From contig NZ_JAHBGF010000036.1 of the NCBI RefSeq assembly GCF_018390695.1, forward strand, positions 620,001 through 684,000: DNA of 64,000 bases, read 5' to 3'. The stretch is from Ancylobacter sonchi. GTDB lineage: Bacteria > Pseudomonadota > Alphaproteobacteria > Rhizobiales > Xanthobacteraceae. The notes below the pieces were generated by a model, which did not search any database, was not told where the DNA came from, and saw only the letters and a list, made by a program, of their open reading frames with translations. This document shows, one piece after another, positions 51,705 to 60,615 of this stretch; position 1 is the stretch's first letter; each line of letters begins with the position of its first letter. The translations under genes and the position numbers were made by a program.

Positions 51705-53557
51705 GACGCCCTCCCCAGCCGGCCTTCCCGGATGCGTCTGAGCGCGGCCTGCCGGGAGCCCGCGCGTGCGGCCGCCTCGACCTCGAGCCGAACACCCGAC
51801 ACAGCGCCTGTCTCCAACCGGGCGGCAAGGCTGGCGACCGTTGGGTGGTCGAACAATTCGACGAGGGGCAACGGCGCCCGACCGAGGCTGGGCAGACGAG
51901 CGTGCACGTTCATCAATCTCAGCGAGGTGCCGCCGAGCTCAAAGAAGCTGACGTCGCGCGGCACATGACGCAGCTCCAGGACCTCGCCCCAGATCCGAGC
52001 TACCGCCTCCTCCAGGCCGACCCTTGGCGTAGGGCCAGATGCGGCCTCGTCTGGTATGGCCATGAGTTGCGTCCGGTCGATCTTGCCATTCGCCGTCAAA
52101 GGCAGCGTTTCGACCACTCGGAAGCCTGACGGCACCATGTAGGCTGGAAGAACGCGGCGCATCCGCTCGCCAATCGTGCGGATGAGAGTATCGCGCGACG
52201 CCTGCGGCGCCTGCTTTATGAAAGCGATGAGCCGCTTAGCTCCAGCATCGCCGCAGGCCACCACGGCCACGTCGGCGACATCGGGTTCGTTACGCAGCGC
52301 GGTTTCGATCTCCTCGATCTCGATCCGCTTGCCATCTATCTTCACCTGCTGATCGGCACGCCCGAAAAACTCATGCACTCCATCCGGCCGCCGGCGCACC
52401 ACATCGCCCGTCAAATAGAGACGCTCACCAACCGATGGGACGAAGCGGAACTTCTCCGCCGTCATCTCCGGTGCGTTCAGATAGCCTAGGGCAAGCCCTT
52501 CTCCGCCAACGCAAAGCTGTCCCTTCTCGCCTTCGGGCAGCAGACGCAGTTCGTCATCGAGGACATAGGCCGTGCTGTGGCCGATCGGCCGGCCTATTGG
52601 CAGTGGCGCAACCTCATCCCTCCCGATCAGATGGCAACAGGAGAAGGTCGTGTTCTCGGTCGGACCATAGCCGTTGATGAAGCGACAGCCCGCCAGCACC
52701 TGTTGTGCCCGCCGCACATGAGTGGGGGACACGACATCGCCGCCCGTCAGTATCTGACGAAGCGGCCGCAACCCTTCCAGCCTCTGATCGACGAGGAGGT
52801 GGAACAACCCCGCCGTGAACCAGGCGGTGGTCACGCCATGGGCAGAGATAGCCGCCACAATATCGTCCAGAGAGGGCTGAGCGCCCGGCACGACGGCAAG
52901 CCGGCCACCGTTTAGCAACGCCCCCCAAATCTCGAAGGTGCTGGCATCAAAGGCGAGCGGTGCCAGATGGAGCATCACCTCGTCCGGCGCGAAACGCGCA
53001 TAATTCTGCTCGCAGACTAACCGCACGATAGCGCGATGCGGCACCACCACACCTTTTGGGCGTCCGGTGGAACCCGACGTGTACATCACGTAGGCCGGAT
53101 CTCCGGCATCGGCGCGCTCCCACAACGGCTCGGCCGAGAACGGCTCGGCCGCGGCGAGAATCACCGACTGATCAACAAAGCTATCGCCGGCCGCGGCCGC
53201 CACGTCATGCGCCAGCGACGCACGTCCGATGACCAGAACCGGAGCCGCGTCGCGGAGCATTCCGGCGAGGCGCGCGACAGGATATGCCGGATCGAGTGGA
53301 ACAAATGCGGCGCCCACCTTCAATATAGCAAGCATAGCCACAATCGTGTCGGCGGATCGCTCCGCCAGAAGCGCGATGCGATCGCCGGCTTGGACACCGC
53401 GAGCTTCCAGATAACGCCCCAGCCGGTTGGATCGGCGTTCGAGATCCTCGTAACTGTAGATAGCACCTGCCTCGCTAATCGCGATGGCGGAAGGCGACAC
53501 GGAAGCCTGTCGCGTAAAGGCACCATGAACCGTGAATTCGCGATCGAAAACGGACAT
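51701..53557 (-). CDS. NRPS loading module A-PCP, valine-type code
   Basis: The 618-residue protein is an adenylation domain followed by a carrier domain. Core motifs are YVMYTSGSTGRPKGVVVPH (A3), NGYGPTENTTF (A5), LTGDVVRR (A7), FFGRADQQVKIDGKRIEIEEIE (A8) and LPLTANGKIDR with Lys492 (A10). The ten specificity positions read D204, A205, F208, W246, L270, G272, G296, T304, F305 and K492, that is D-A-F-W-L-G-G-T-F-K, the known valine-type code. The carrier serine is Ser545 in FFELGGTSLRL. The last 25 residues (AARAGSRQAALRRIREGR) are a basic helix that could dock to the next protein. It is first in the operon; its stop overlaps the start of the megasynthase gene (ATGA), so the two are coupled. 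Confidence 0.92.
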   Translation of the reverse strand: MSVFDREFTVHGAFTRQASVSPSAIAISEAGAIYSYEDLERRSNRLGRYLEARGVQAGDRIALLAERSADTIVAMLAILKVGAAFVPLDPAYPVARLAGMLRDAAPVLVIGRASLAHDVAAAAGDSFVDQSVILAAAEPFSAEPLWERADAGDPAYVMYTSGSTGRPKGVVVPHRAIVRLVCEQNYARFAPDEVMLHLAPLAFDASTFEIWGALLNGGRLAVVPGAQPSLDDIVAAISAHGVTTAWFTAGLFHLLVDQRLEGLRPLRQILTGGDVVSPTHVRRAQQVLAGCRFINGYGPTENTTFSCCHLIGRDEVAPLPIGRPIGHSTAYVLDDELRLLPEGEKGQLCVGGEGLALGYLNAPEMTAEKFRFVPSVGERLYLTGDVVRRRPDGVHEFFGRADQQVKIDGKRIEIEEIETALRNEPDVADVAVVACGDAGAKRLIAFIKQAPQASRDTLIRTIGERMRRVLPAYMVPSGFRVVETLPLTANGKIDRTQLMAIPDEAASGPTPRVGLEEAVARIWGEVLELRHVPRDVSFFELGGTSLRLMNVHARLPSLGRAPLPLVELFDHPTVASLAARLETGAVSGVRLEVEAAARAGSRQAALRRIREGRLGRAS

Positions 53558-53992
53558 TGGAAACCTATGAGAGCAATGAATATTTCAGGTGACCAGGTCG
53601 CACCCGCTCGGGTACCTGGCAGCGACGAACCAGCACCAAGTCTTCCTGGTAAGTCGTGAAGTGACACCGTCGAAAACGACGATCTCGCTACCTCTTTTGA
53701 GGCCAGCCCCGCCACCAAAAGATATTCTACCGTACTCCAAGACCGTCAGGACCGCGCGTGCGCCGACAACGATACCCGTAAAGATAAATTTATATAAAAA
53801 TTACACCATTCACCAGAACACATATCAGCAACAATTACCAAATCCGCATTGCAAGAATCGAAATATCCATAAAAATCCACCTCATATCAAATATGAAATT
53901 AAACAAGCCACACGGAAACTATTATCTAAATATCAAACAATCACATAATTTCACAAATAAAATATTTGATGAAACTAATTGGAACCAATACG
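53558..53992. other. Divergent AT-rich promoter region between NRPS-PKS operon and galE
   Basis: This 435-base spacer holds the promoters of the biosynthetic operon (minus strand) and of galE (plus strand). The part from about 53770 is very AT-rich; a frame at 53589-53948 is low-complexity and is not called. AGGTTTCC before the ATG at 53557 and GGAACCAATACG before that at 53993 are the likely ribosome sites. No clear operator was recognised. Confidence 0.5.
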
Positions 53993-54988
53993 ATGAAAAA
54001 TATACTTGTGACCGGCGGCGCTGGATACATAGGATCTCATTGCTGTAAGGCGCTGAAAACCGCGGGATACAATCCCATAAGTTATGACAACCTCTCCACA
54101 GGTTGGGCGAGGTCAGTCAAGTATGGCCCACTTGAAAATGGCGACTTGCGTGACCGAGCGAGATTGGACGAGACGTTCTCTCGCTGGAAGCCGAAGGCGG
54201 TCATGCATTTTGCCGCACTTAGCCAAGTTGGAGAGGCTGTCAAAAATCCAGGAAAATATTGGAGAGACAATATCCTTTCTTCATTGACACTCATCGAGGC
54301 CGCAGTTCACGCAGAATGTTTTGATTTCATTTTTTCTTCTACTTGCGCCACCTATGGAGATCAGGATGGTGTGCTTCTGGCGGAAGACTCTCCCCAAAGT
54401 CCGATCAATGCCTATGGCGCATCGAAACGAGCCATTGAGGACATGCTTCGTGATTTTGGAAATGCCCACGGCCTACGATCCGTCATCTTTCGTTACTTCA
54501 ACGTCGCAGGCGCCGACCCGGATGCCGAATGCGGGGAGTTTCACGATCCCGAGACGCATCTGATCCCGATCATTCTGGAAGTCGCCTCAGGCGAACGTTC
54601 CACGCTGACGGTGTTCGGCGAAGACTATCCAACCCCCGATGGCACCTGCATCCGCGATTTCGTCCATGTAAGCGACCTGGTCGACGCCCATATATTGGGC
54701 CTGAAATGGCTGGAGGCCGGAAAAGGCAATCGCATTTTCTGCCTGGGAAGCGGCAAGGGTTTTTCGGTCCGCGAAGTCATCGAGCGGGCAAGGCGCCTTA
54801 CCAATCGCCCAATTCCTGTCGAGATCGGGCCGCGCAGGCGCGGCGACGCCGCAAAGCTGGTATTAGGGAGCGCTCGCGCGACGGTTGAACTCGGCTGGGA
54901 ACCAAAGCGCTCCTCGCTGGAGCTCATGATCTCTGATGCCTGGCAGGCATATTCCAGCCTTGAATGGCCAGTTACAAACTCCGAATAA
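53993..54988 (+). CDS. galE: UDP-glucose 4-epimerase
   Basis: GalE interconverts UDP-glucose and UDP-galactose with bound NAD. The 331-residue protein begins MKNILVTGGAGYIGSHCCKAL, the Rossmann GxxGxxG motif, followed by YDNLSTGW. The catalytic pair is Ser/Tyr-xxx-Lys: FSSTCATYGD, then INAYGASKRAIEDML. Other marks are FRYFNVAGADPD and RDFVHVSDLVDAH. The start at 53993 is set by GGAACC upstream. It opens the second half of the exopolysaccharide locus and would provide UDP-galactose or UDP-glucose balance for the repeat unit. Confidence 0.92.
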   Translation: MKNILVTGGAGYIGSHCCKALKTAGYNPISYDNLSTGWARSVKYGPLENGDLRDRARLDETFSRWKPKAVMHFAALSQVGEAVKNPGKYWRDNILSSLTLIEAAVHAECFDFIFSSTCATYGDQDGVLLAEDSPQSPINAYGASKRAIEDMLRDFGNAHGLRSVIFRYFNVAGADPDAECGEFHDPETHLIPIILEVASGERSTLTVFGEDYPTPDGTCIRDFVHVSDLVDAHILGLKWLEAGKGNRIFCLGSGKGFSVREVIERARRLTNRPIPVEIGPRRRGDAAKLVLGSARATVELGWEPKRSSLELMISDAWQAYSSLEWPVTNSE

Positions 54989-55415
54989 TCCCCAGCGTGA
55001 TCCACGTAGTGATCTCCCATCATTGTCATCCCACAGACGTGCGAAACATCTAGCCCCCTCCCCAGACAAAAATGACTGCCCCGCCCTTGCGCCAACTTGC
55101 GGACGGTGAGGGACGGCACTCGACGGGACCGGAGGGCATCCATCCAGGATGGCAATACCCCCTCACCGACATCCTTTCACCCAACGGCAAGCCCTACGTC
55201 GTTGCCGTCGATCAGCCCCCACAACGTATCCGTTGGCAGCACCTGACGAATTGCCTACGCCAGATGCTCTTACCAGCTGACCTGATGGCGATCTTGACGT
55301 CATGCGCACCAGATAAACCTGGCACGCTCGCCTGAGCGCAACGCGCAAGTATAGTCTTCCCAAAATCAACTCTCGCATACCGTACCTCCATGATCGAAAC
55401 GACATGGAGATCAGC
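54989..55415. other. Spacer without a clear gene
   Basis: About 427 bases between galE and the glycosidase gene. Frames on both strands (55072-55335 plus, 55163-55435 minus) are short and unlike known proteins. It may hold a promoter for the glycosidase gene. Nothing else was recognised. Confidence 0.5.
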
Positions 55416-56429
55416 ATGCCCGGATCCGGCACCATTTATCGGATATTACTAATCCTTCTTGCGTCCCTCTGTCTTTGCGCCCCCTGCTGGGCGGAGATCG
55501 ACTGGGGGGTCAACGGACACCCCATCGTCTCCTATTCCGGAGTCTCCGTCGACGAACAGCTTGATTTGGTCGAAAAGCTCGGAATGCGCTCGTACCGCGT
55601 CGACGTCTATTCGGTCGAGCAGATGGATCGCCTCAGCGCTCTTATCGAGGCAGGTAGAAAGCGCCGTATTACGATACTTCCGGTGCTCATCCTGCCCACC
55701 AACCTCGACGAACAGGGCGTGGAAGAACTTTACAAGGCTGCCTATGAACTAGCCTCGGCATTCGCCCTGCGCTTCGACGGCACGGTACATGTGTGGGAGC
55801 TGGGCAATGAGATGGAAAACTACGCGCTGATCCGACCGTGCGAGATGCGTGACGACGGCAGCAAATATCCTTGCGAGTGGGGAATTGCCGGTGGAGTCGG
55901 CCCCCTTGACTATTTCGGACCCCGCTATGTGAAAGTGGCCGCGGTTCTGCGTGGCCTGTCCGACGGGATCAAGGCGTCGAACCCGTCAGCCCGCCGCGCG
56001 ATCGGGACCGCAGGCTGGGGTCACCTTGGCATATTCGACCGGCTGCATCAGGACGGCATCGCCTGGGACATCTCCGTCTGGCACATGTATGGAGAGGATC
56101 CTGAGCCGGGGTTCAAACATCTCGCGACATTTGGCAAGCCGATCTGGGTTACCGAATTTAACCACCCCTATGGCAGCCAAGGCGGAGCAGCCGAGCAGGC
56201 GCAAGGCCTCATCAAGTGGATGAAGCGGCTGGAAGAACTAAGCGCCCCCTATAAGGTTGAAGCGGCCCATATTTACGAATTGCTCGACGAACCCTATTGG
56301 GCACCCAGCTACGAAGCATTCATGGGACTGCACACTCTTACCCCGAGGCAGGACGGCGGCTGGCAGCCGGCTGAACCCAAGCCGGCGTTCCTAGCGGTGC
56401 AGGAATTCATCGCCGACGCCCACAGGTAG
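55416..56429 (+). CDS. Secreted glycoside hydrolase of the GH-A type
   Basis: The 337-residue protein has a signal peptide (RILLILLASLCLCAPCWA) and a TIM-barrel glycosidase domain. The likely acid/base Glu132 lies in WELGNEMENY and the nucleophile Glu247 in PIWVTEFNHPYG, the order found in clan GH-A families such as GH39 and GH5. Additional marks are DWGVNGHPIVSY at the mature start and SVWHMYGEDPEPG. Periplasmic glycosidases of this kind, such as PslG, are found in exopolysaccharide loci and cut misassembled or surplus polymer. The ATG at 55416 follows GGAGATCAGC. The exact family and substrate are not known. Confidence 0.78.
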   Translation: MPGSGTIYRILLILLASLCLCAPCWAEIDWGVNGHPIVSYSGVSVDEQLDLVEKLGMRSYRVDVYSVEQMDRLSALIEAGRKRRITILPVLILPTNLDEQGVEELYKAAYELASAFALRFDGTVHVWELGNEMENYALIRPCEMRDDGSKYPCEWGIAGGVGPLDYFGPRYVKVAAVLRGLSDGIKASNPSARRAIGTAGWGHLGIFDRLHQDGIAWDISVWHMYGEDPEPGFKHLATFGKPIWVTEFNHPYGSQGGAAEQAQGLIKWMKRLEELSAPYKVEAAHIYELLDEPYWAPSYEAFMGLHTLTPRQDGGWQPAEPKPAFLAVQEFIADAHR

Positions 56430-56675
56430 ACGCCGACACCCACCGTAGCGTCCCAAAAGGATAAAGTCGTCCCACTCCCACACCCCCTCTACGTCTTAAT
56501 AGCTCATTTACGAACGCCTCGTTTCAGAAGTAATTTCAATCAATAAATATAAAACAAAACTCAAATTTTAGGACACACGATCGATAAGCATCGAACCATC
56601 TATAATATTTATTTTAAATTACAGAATATAAATATTATGGACAACAAAGCAAATGATGTTGAGGAATGACAGATC
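56430..56675. other. AT-rich spacer before the priming transferase
   Basis: This stretch is strongly AT-rich from about 56520 and should hold a promoter. GAGGAATGACAGATC before the ATG at 56676 is the ribosome site. No other feature was seen. Confidence 0.4.
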
Positions 56676-57395
56676 ATGAATATACAGATCAACCTCGATA
56701 CGCTTGCGCTCGTAAAGCACGATCTGCCTGCCACAGACACCCCATCCAGCCCTCCCGCAGCTCAGCAAAGCGACCACGTGTGCACGGGAGGATGGCCCAA
56801 GAGAGCGATCGACATCACCCTCGCCTCTCTTGGTCTAGCCGCGCTTGCCGTACCAATGCTCGCAGTAGCAGCACTGGTACGGATTACGATGGGCAGCCCG
56901 GTCATCTTTAGACATGTCCGCGTCGGCCTCGGCGGCACCCCCTTCGAATGCCTGAAATTCCGAAGCATGATTGCCGGAAGTGAGGCCGTGCTGGCACGCC
57001 ACCTTGCTGAGAACCCGGAGGCGGCAGAGGAATGGAAACAATCCCGTAAGCTCAAGAACGACCCGCGCATTACGTGGCTCGGTCGAGCTCTGCGTATGTC
57101 GAGCCTGGATGAACTCCCCCAATTGCTCAACGTCCTTAAGGGCGACATGAGTTGCGTCGGGCCCCGCCCCATCGTGTCGGAAGAGCTCGAACTCTACGGC
57201 ATAGAGGCTGAAAAGTACCTCAAATCCCGGCCTGGCTTGACCGGACTTTGGCAGGTTAGCGGACGCAGCAGCTTGACCTATGCGGAGCGCGTAGCCTTGG
57301 ACGCCGCTTATGTGAACGATTGGTCGATGTGGAAGGATCTAGGAATCATCGCCCGCACGGCGCCGGCAATGCTGAAGTCACATCAAACGTCTTGA
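56676..57395 (+). CDS. ExoY-like undecaprenyl-phosphate sugar phosphotransferase
   Basis: The 239-residue protein is a short polyisoprenyl-phosphate hexose-1-phosphate transferase that starts repeat-unit assembly by moving a sugar phosphate (galactose or glucose) to undecaprenyl phosphate. It begins with a polar section, then KRAIDITLASLGLAALAVPML as the single membrane hairpin, FRHVRVGLGG, ECLKFRSMI, and the conserved SSLDELPQLLNVLKGDMSCVG with PRP and PGLTGLWQVSGRSS. The size and layout match ExoY of Sinorhizobium. It is next to a small ExoX/SyrA-like gene and upstream of the polymerase, in line with an ExoY role. Confidence 0.9.
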   Translation: MNIQINLDTLALVKHDLPATDTPSSPPAAQQSDHVCTGGWPKRAIDITLASLGLAALAVPMLAVAALVRITMGSPVIFRHVRVGLGGTPFECLKFRSMIAGSEAVLARHLAENPEAAEEWKQSRKLKNDPRITWLGRALRMSSLDELPQLLNVLKGDMSCVGPRPIVSEELELYGIEAEKYLKSRPGLTGLWQVSGRSSLTYAERVALDAAYVNDWSMWKDLGIIARTAPAMLKSHQTS

Positions 57396-57420
57396 ATCGC
57401 ACATTGCCTCCGAGCAACAC

Positions 57421-57675
57421 CTATTCGCGATCAAGCAACGAATCAACAACGACCCCTGCAAAATAGGACAGCTGATAGACAACCATCAGCAAAAATCCGA
57501 CCCATATCGCATCCAAGGCACCACGACCACATGAAGTGGTGACGATATACACAGAAATTAATACAAACAAACTTGACGGTATTAACAAATATACCCTCAT
57601 TAGAAATCCAGAAATTACTCCAATAGCCAATATATATAATACAGTCATGAACTTCATCATTTGATCAACTCTCAT
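57421..57675 (-). CDS. Small membrane protein, ExoX/SyrA-like
   Basis: The 84-residue protein has two or three hydrophobic spans: MTVLYILAIGVISGFLMRVYL, then SLFVLISVYIVTTS, then AIWVGFLLMVVYQLSYFAGVV. The last helix with YQLSYFAGV resembles the end of the exopolysaccharide production repressor family (ExoX, SyrA). In Sinorhizobium exoX lies beside exoY and lowers EPS output post-translationally. Here the gene converges with the exoY-like gene, 25 bases apart, and is divergent from the polymerase gene. The call rests on size, topology, position and loose pattern, so it is tentative. Confidence 0.5.
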   Translation of the reverse strand: MRVDQMMKFMTVLYILAIGVISGFLMRVYLLIPSSLFVLISVYIVTTSCGRGALDAIWVGFLLMVVYQLSYFAGVVVDSLLDRE

Positions 57676-57749
57676 TTAATTCTACATTTAATTAATTGTA
57701 TTATAAATCGACACACGGAACAATATGGGATTTACAAATCTTGCAAACG

Positions 57750-59300
57750 ATGATTATAGGATTAGCTGTTTGCACTCTATTGTTGGCATTTGGTCGAACT
57801 CGATCAGGATCGCTGATCGTCGCCCTGATTGCCTCTGTGGCGTTCGGAAGCACCTCGATCGCATCACTTGGTGGCCTAGGCACACCTTTGATCTATGTCG
57901 CATTCGAAATGATACTTATCATTTCGATCTTGGTGAGGCGCCGCCTCCCAGACGAGCTCGCACGCATATTTCATGAATGCCCGACCGCTTGGGCCGTGCT
58001 CGCCCTGCTCATCTACGCCTCAGGATCGGCGATCATCCTGCCACGGCTTTTCGCTGGCATGACGGGAGCGTTCGTTCCGGTGGACGGACTTGTCTCGGAG
58101 GTGCCGCTCGCGCCCGTATCGGGCAACATCGCACAGAGCGGGTATTTCGTCCTCGGCGGCTTCATATTCTTTAGCCTCACCCTCCTGCTGCTGGCGCGAT
58201 CCGGCGCAACACAGGCAAAAATAATTCCCCATGCCCAGGAAAGGAATAACGACGAATACCTGCTTCTTCGGGCCATCGGTAAGGGCTTCTTTTTCTGGAC
58301 ATGGCTCAACGCCGCAACGGGCGTCCTCGATCTCGCCAGCAAGCTGGCAGGTGGAGGAGATGTTCTACTTCCACTCCGCACGGCGGGTTACGCGCTGCTC
58401 ACGGAAACCGAACATGCCGGTTTCTGGAGAATAACCGGCCTTCATCCGGAGGCCTCGGCGTTCGGAGCCGCCGCACTGGCGGGACTGGCTTTCTCCTTCA
58501 CCTATTGGAGAGCCACGCGTTCGGGCAACGCACTGATCCTAGCCATCGCGCTGCTGTCGTTAACGCTGCTGTCGACTTCCAGCACCGCTTACGCAGGCCT
58601 TGCAGTGCTCGTAATGGTCGCGTTTCTGGCGGCCATACGTTCGTTGCTGCGCGGGCGCCTGCTGCACACTGATGCGACCTGGCTCGGAGCGGTGTTGATC
58701 GCTGTTACGGTCATCCTCGCCCTGGTGCTGATAAACGACGAAGCCTTCGCTAAGGTGGAGACGTTGCTACGCGCCACCATACTCGAGAAATCGAACTCGT
58801 CATCGGGCATCGAGCGCGCCTACTGGAATCAGCGCAGCTTGGATTCCTTCTTCACGACATCGACGTTCGGCATCGGCCTAGGCAGTTCGCGCGCCTCGAG
58901 CTGGGCCATTGCAGCTCTCTCGCAACTCGGACTGATCGGGTCGATGCTGCTTGGCTTTTTGATGGTAACCATCGCATGGTCGCCACATCGCGGAGAGTGG
59001 GGAAACCCTCCTCTCGGCTCCGAGCCCCGCAATGTCATCGCCCTTCATGACGGCGTGCGCGCCGCCGCCCTGACCTCGCTGCTTGCCGCAACCATCGGCG
59101 GTGGAGCCGCCGATCCGGGCGTCCTGTTCTTCATCTCATTGGCGACGCTGTACGGCTGTCGTCGTTACCTGCAACGCCAGCGACGACCCTCGACAGGACT
59201 GCCGCCCACCGAGCCCATTCGCAAGGGCTCCGTCCCTCAGGAAAACCGATATGATTCCCGTCCAGGCGAAGGGCCCCTCCAGCCAGCAACGGCTGGATGA
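57750..59300 (+). CDS. Wzy-like polysaccharide polymerase / O-antigen ligase family
   Basis: The roughly 516-residue membrane protein has about 12 hydrophobic helices and a large external loop, as in the O-antigen polymerase/ligase family. Family marks are the loop RITGLHPEASAFGAAAL and the section GIERAYWNQRSLDSFF, followed by TFGIGLGSSRASSW. It would join lipid-linked repeat units at the outer face of the inner membrane. The start is uncertain: ATG at 57750, or a TTG at 57696 giving 534 residues; neither has a good ribosome site. The end overlaps the acyltransferase start by 50 bases. The polar C-terminal 40 residues are unusual. Confidence 0.75.
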   Translation: MIIGLAVCTLLLAFGRTRSGSLIVALIASVAFGSTSIASLGGLGTPLIYVAFEMILIISILVRRRLPDELARIFHECPTAWAVLALLIYASGSAIILPRLFAGMTGAFVPVDGLVSEVPLAPVSGNIAQSGYFVLGGFIFFSLTLLLLARSGATQAKIIPHAQERNNDEYLLLRAIGKGFFFWTWLNAATGVLDLASKLAGGGDVLLPLRTAGYALLTETEHAGFWRITGLHPEASAFGAAALAGLAFSFTYWRATRSGNALILAIALLSLTLLSTSSTAYAGLAVLVMVAFLAAIRSLLRGRLLHTDATWLGAVLIAVTVILALVLINDEAFAKVETLLRATILEKSNSSSGIERAYWNQRSLDSFFTTSTFGIGLGSSRASSWAIAALSQLGLIGSMLLGFLMVTIAWSPHRGEWGNPPLGSEPRNVIALHDGVRAAALTSLLAATIGGGAADPGVLFFISLATLYGCRRYLQRQRRPSTGLPPTEPIRKGSVPQENRYDSRPGEGPLQPATAG

Positions 59301-60435
59301 GATCGATGGCCTGAGAGCGATCGCCATGACGATGGTGATTGCGCAGCATTGCGGCATCGCCCCTTTCGGGTGGACCGGCGTATGGCTGTTTTACTGCATC
59401 TCCGGCTTCGTCATCACGCGGAGGTTTGTTCAAGATGATCTAACGCGCCTGCCCATGCCCGAGGGAAGCCGCTACCTGACATTTGTCTATAGGCGTTTCT
59501 TTCGTATCGTTCCGATCTATCTCCTATATCTCGGGCTTGGATCGAGCCTTCTTCTTCTCACCGAGCGAACAGAGAGCATCCAGAATATTCCCTTTCTCCT
59601 GACGTTCACCTTCAATTGGCAAGCGATATTCCAAATTTGGCCGGCGCCCGACGGCCCCTTCGGACCGTTATGGACGCTCAGTGTCGAGGAACAATTCTAT
59701 CTGGTATTTCCAGCGTTGTTTCTGATCCTTCCGCGTCGTCGATTTCTTGCCGTTGCCACCATACTGATTGCCGCCGGCCCGTTGATCCGCCACTTGATGT
59801 CGGGAGTTCTCTACCGGATGTCCCCCGATCCGGACTTCGTTGCGTTCGGGGTTTATGCGAGTTCCTTCACCCAGTTCGACGCCTTTCTTATGGGTGCGCT
59901 AGTGGCTTGCCATGAGTCACGGCTCCGGGCGCATCCAATAATAGTGAAATATTTTTCAATGATCGCCGCCATAGCGATGCTGATATATGTCGCCACTTAC
60001 GTTGGAATTAATATTTCCAATGGCTCCAGGGGCATCGACATCGTTCGCAACATCATATCGGGCGTACTCTGGGGCAATGGTAGAGAGACCGTACTCTACA
60101 CGGTCCTCGATCTCGTTTGGATCAGCGCCATCATGTGGACGCTGATCAAGCCGAAGCTATCCCGCCCACTTGCATGGCCCGCCTTTGTCTTTGTGGGACG
60201 CGTCTCTTATGGCGGCTACCTTTATCACGCACTCGTCCTCTGGGTACTGTTCACCACTGTGATCTCCGCCGATCCGACGCTCGCCATACCGTCGAGACTG
60301 CTGCTGTTCGTCGTCGTCTGGTGCATCACCGTGACGCTCGCCAGCATCACCTATCACTGGTTCGAGATGCCGATCATGGCCTGGGCGAACAGACGATTGC
60401 GCCAGACCCCTCGCCAAATGGGCGACGCCACCTAA
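59251..60435 (+). CDS. Acyltransferase 3 family (OafA-like) membrane protein
   Basis: The 394-residue integral membrane protein would add an acyl group, often acetyl, to sugars of the polysaccharide. It starts with a short polar section, then RLDEIDGLRAIAMTMVIAQHCG with the conserved His, WLFYCISGFVITRRF, FVYRRFFRIVPIYLL and GPLWTLSVEEQFYLVFPAL. About ten hydrophobic helices follow, with VGRVSYGGYLYHALVLW near the end. The ATG at 59251 follows AGGAAAACCGAT; the frame runs further upstream as a shadow of the polymerase gene. The overlap with the polymerase suggests coupled translation. Confidence 0.9.
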   Translation: MIPVQAKGPSSQQRLDEIDGLRAIAMTMVIAQHCGIAPFGWTGVWLFYCISGFVITRRFVQDDLTRLPMPEGSRYLTFVYRRFFRIVPIYLLYLGLGSSLLLLTERTESIQNIPFLLTFTFNWQAIFQIWPAPDGPFGPLWTLSVEEQFYLVFPALFLILPRRRFLAVATILIAAGPLIRHLMSGVLYRMSPDPDFVAFGVYASSFTQFDAFLMGALVACHESRLRAHPIIVKYFSMIAAIAMLIYVATYVGINISNGSRGIDIVRNIISGVLWGNGRETVLYTVLDLVWISAIMWTLIKPKLSRPLAWPAFVFVGRVSYGGYLYHALVLWVLFTTVISADPTLAIPSRLLLFVVVWCITVTLASITYHWFEMPIMAWANRRLRQTPRQMGDAT

Positions 60436-60615
60436 GGCACTTGGGCAGCGGGAGCTCTCTAAAGGCGTAGCGGCTCGCCTCTTGGACCGTGCCGGATACT
60501 GTCGATGCGGGCCGGCACAAGGGCCGCCGATGCTAGTTGTTCTCCACGGCTTCCGGCGCCGATCCGCGACGCAGATGGCTCTACGTTTTTCTCCGGCACA
60601 GGAAGTGAGGATTTC

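Noticed and set aside
48975-51968. 997-residue plus-strand frame
   Set aside because: Antisense to the KS-AT part of the megasynthase, where catalytic motifs are clear on the minus strand.
53589-53948. 119-residue frame between the synthase operon and galE
   Set aside because: The second half is Lys/Asn/Ile-rich translation of AT-rich promoter DNA; overlaps the start of the A-PCP transcript region.
55072-55335. 87-residue frame between galE and the glycosidase
   Set aside because: No conserved pattern and weak start context; kept as an unassigned spacer.
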